NCBI GenBank assembly: GCA_964471405.1
Contig: CAYYGH010000016.1
Span: 1-44,344, forward strand
DNA from: J084 sp964471405
GTDB lineage: Bacteria; Pseudomonadota; Alphaproteobacteria; Sphingomonadales; Rhodothalassiaceae
Direction: 5' to 3'
Length of the DNA stretch: 44,344 bases
Shown piece after piece: positions 43,173-44,344 of the stretch. The position numbers and the translations under genes were made by a program. The notes under the pieces are model-generated. The model ran no database searches. It worked only from the letters and a program-made list of their open reading frames with translations, and had not been told where the DNA came from. How positions within the stretch are numbered: position 1 is the stretch's first letter; each line of letters begins with the position of its first letter.

Positions 43173-44324
43173 GTGATGCGCCCGATCGCCTTGCCCCTCT
43201 TCTTCCGGCACCGGTGCCGTGCAGCCGGGCGGGGACGGCTCCTGCTCGCCGGTCTGTGCTGGCTGCTTGGCTGGGCGGGGTTGCGCGCGGCGGCCGTCGC
43301 CCGGCCGCTGCCCGATCTTCCCGAGCCCTTGACCAACAATGCCGTGGCGGCCGTCTGTCATGGGGGCCATCGCCTGGTTCTTTCGGTGTATGGTCTGGAA
43401 AGCGGGCGGCGGGCGGCGGACATCACGCGGCGCGTGCTGCTCCTTGATCTTGATGCGCCCGCGCCGATCTGGGAGCGTCTGCCGGATGCCCCCATGCGGC
43501 CGCCCCGCCTGGCGGCGAGTGCCGTCGGGCTGGCGGGCCGGGCATATGTCCTCGGCGGCTATTCGGTCGCTCCCGACGACAGCGAGACCACCCATGGCGA
43601 CCTGTGGTCATTCGACCCGGCCGACCGGCAGTGGAAGCGGCTTGCGGACATGCCGCTGGCGGTCGATGACAGCGTGGCGCTCGCCTGGCGCGACCGCTGG
43701 ATCTACCTCGTCTCCGGCTGGCACAGGAACGGCAATGTCGCCACCGTCCAGCTCTATGACACAAGGACCGACCGCTGGCAGCGGCTGGCGGACTTTCCCG
43801 GCACGCCGGTCTTCGGCCATGCCGGCGGGATTGCCAACGGCCGGATCGTCATCATCGACGGGGTGGCGGTCGTCGGGCGGGACGAACGGGGCCGACGCCG
43901 CTTCCGCCTCATCTCCCAGGCCTGGGAAGGGCGGATCGATCCCGCCGATCCCGCCCGCATCACCTGGCGGCGACTGCCGGACCATCCCGGCCCACCCGTC
44001 TACCGGGCGGCCGCCGCCGGAAGCCGGCTGGCGGATCTTGTCCTTTTTGCCGGCGGCGGACTTCGGGCCTACAACTACGACGGCATCGCCTATGAGGGTG
44101 GGCCCGTGCGGCCGTCGGCACGCGTCTTCGGTTTCGATCTGCGTGCAGGCAGATGGGTCCGGCTCGGGCGGCTGCCGGAGGCCAGCATGGATCACCGCGG
44201 TCTGCTGCTTGCGGGATCACGGGCGATTGTCGCAGGCGGCATGCGCACGGGGCCGGCCGTCACCGCCCGGGTGGCAGTCGTCGATCTTGGCCGCCCTCTT
44301 GCCCCGCCCTGTCCGCCGGAATGA
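43173..44324 (+). CDS. Exported Kelch-repeat beta-propeller protein
   Basis: 383 aa, exported (signal GRLLLAGLCWLLGWAGLRAAA). Kelch-like blades include AVGLAGRAYVLGGYSVAPDD, DLWSFDPADRQWKRLADMPLAVDDS, WIYLVSGWHRNGNVATVQLYDTRTDRWQRLADFPG, VFGFDLRAGRWVRLGRLPEA and GSRAIVAGGM. The fold resembles NanM-type sialic acid mutarotases, but no specific activity is claimed. The GTG at 43173 is followed directly by an ATG at 43176; the gene lies 5 bp after the stress protein and is probably co-transcribed. Confidence 0.8.
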   Translation: MMRPIALPLFFRHRCRAAGRGRLLLAGLCWLLGWAGLRAAAVARPLPDLPEPLTNNAVAAVCHGGHRLVLSVYGLESGRRAADITRRVLLLDLDAPAPIWERLPDAPMRPPRLAASAVGLAGRAYVLGGYSVAPDDSETTHGDLWSFDPADRQWKRLADMPLAVDDSVALAWRDRWIYLVSGWHRNGNVATVQLYDTRTDRWQRLADFPGTPVFGHAGGIANGRIVIIDGVAVVGRDERGRRRFRLISQAWEGRIDPADPARITWRRLPDHPGPPVYRAAAAGSRLADLVLFAGGGLRAYNYDGIAYEGGPVRPSARVFGFDLRAGRWVRLGRLPEASMDHRGLLLAGSRAIVAGGMRTGPAVTARVAVVDLGRPLAPPCPPE

Positions 44325-44344
44325 GGCCGCAGCGCCGGGGCCCG

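Noticed and set aside
1..44344. tRNA, rRNA, CRISPR arrays, insertion sequences or prophage genes
   Set aside because: None recognised by eye on either strand; no regularly spaced repeats, transposase motifs or integrase motifs were seen. A tRNA scan would settle the RNA part.

Overview
The window is GC-rich (most sampled lines roughly 65-75% G+C) and looks like an alphaproteobacterial chromosome. Pointers are TonB-dependent receptor plus tryptophan-halogenase-like pairs, an SSS-transporter-based sugar locus, a glycine-zipper RT0821-type lipoprotein and dense short-spaced operons. Finer taxonomy cannot be read from the sequence. A 100-N scaffold gap lies at 20729-20828. It is flanked by the same 55 bp on both sides, so the two contigs almost certainly overlap and the gap is artificial.

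Region 1 (1-148): 5' end of an archaeal/eukaryotic-type prolyl-tRNA synthetase gene. Region 2 (about 600-23000): an alpha-glucan (starch/maltodextrin) utilisation locus. It holds an outer-membrane TonB-dependent receptor, two flavin-dependent tryptophan-halogenase-like proteins, a cytoplasmic GH13_23-like alpha-glucosidase, a LacI-type repressor, a periplasmic GH97 glucosidase, a five-domain cyclodextrin glucanotransferase (GH13 plus IPT plus CBM20), two paralogous sodium/solute symporters and an exported GH13 alpha-amylase. Each divergent promoter region carries TTGCAA-type sites that probably bind the LacI protein. The inferred scheme is: exported CGTase and amylase cut starch, the receptor takes up oligosaccharides, GH97 trims them in the periplasm, the symporters import sugars and the GH13_23 enzyme finishes hydrolysis.

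Embedded between the two convergent symporter genes (17063-18705) is a lower-GC two-gene cassette, a phosphoribosyltransferase-fold protein followed by a DprA/SLOG-fold protein. It resembles ShosTA-type toxin-antitoxin/anti-phage modules and is the most system-like element in the window.

Region 3 (23100-24830): an ECF sigma factor, a single-TM protein and a Metal_resist-like periplasmic protein, laid out like CnrH/CnrY/CnrX. Region 4 (24860-28063): hydrolase, M48 protease and YjgN operon. Region 5 (28297-31967): thrS, infC (probably starting at AUC) and an exported repeat protein. Region 6 (31986-39302): gpmA, haloalkane dehalogenase, MipA/OmpV, PCuAC copper chaperone, a large secreted alpha/beta hydrolase, proline iminopeptidase and a glycine-zipper lipoprotein, all on the minus strand. 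Region 7 (39473-44324): a PepSY / response regulator / histidine kinase operon, then a divergent universal stress protein and a Kelch-repeat exported protein.
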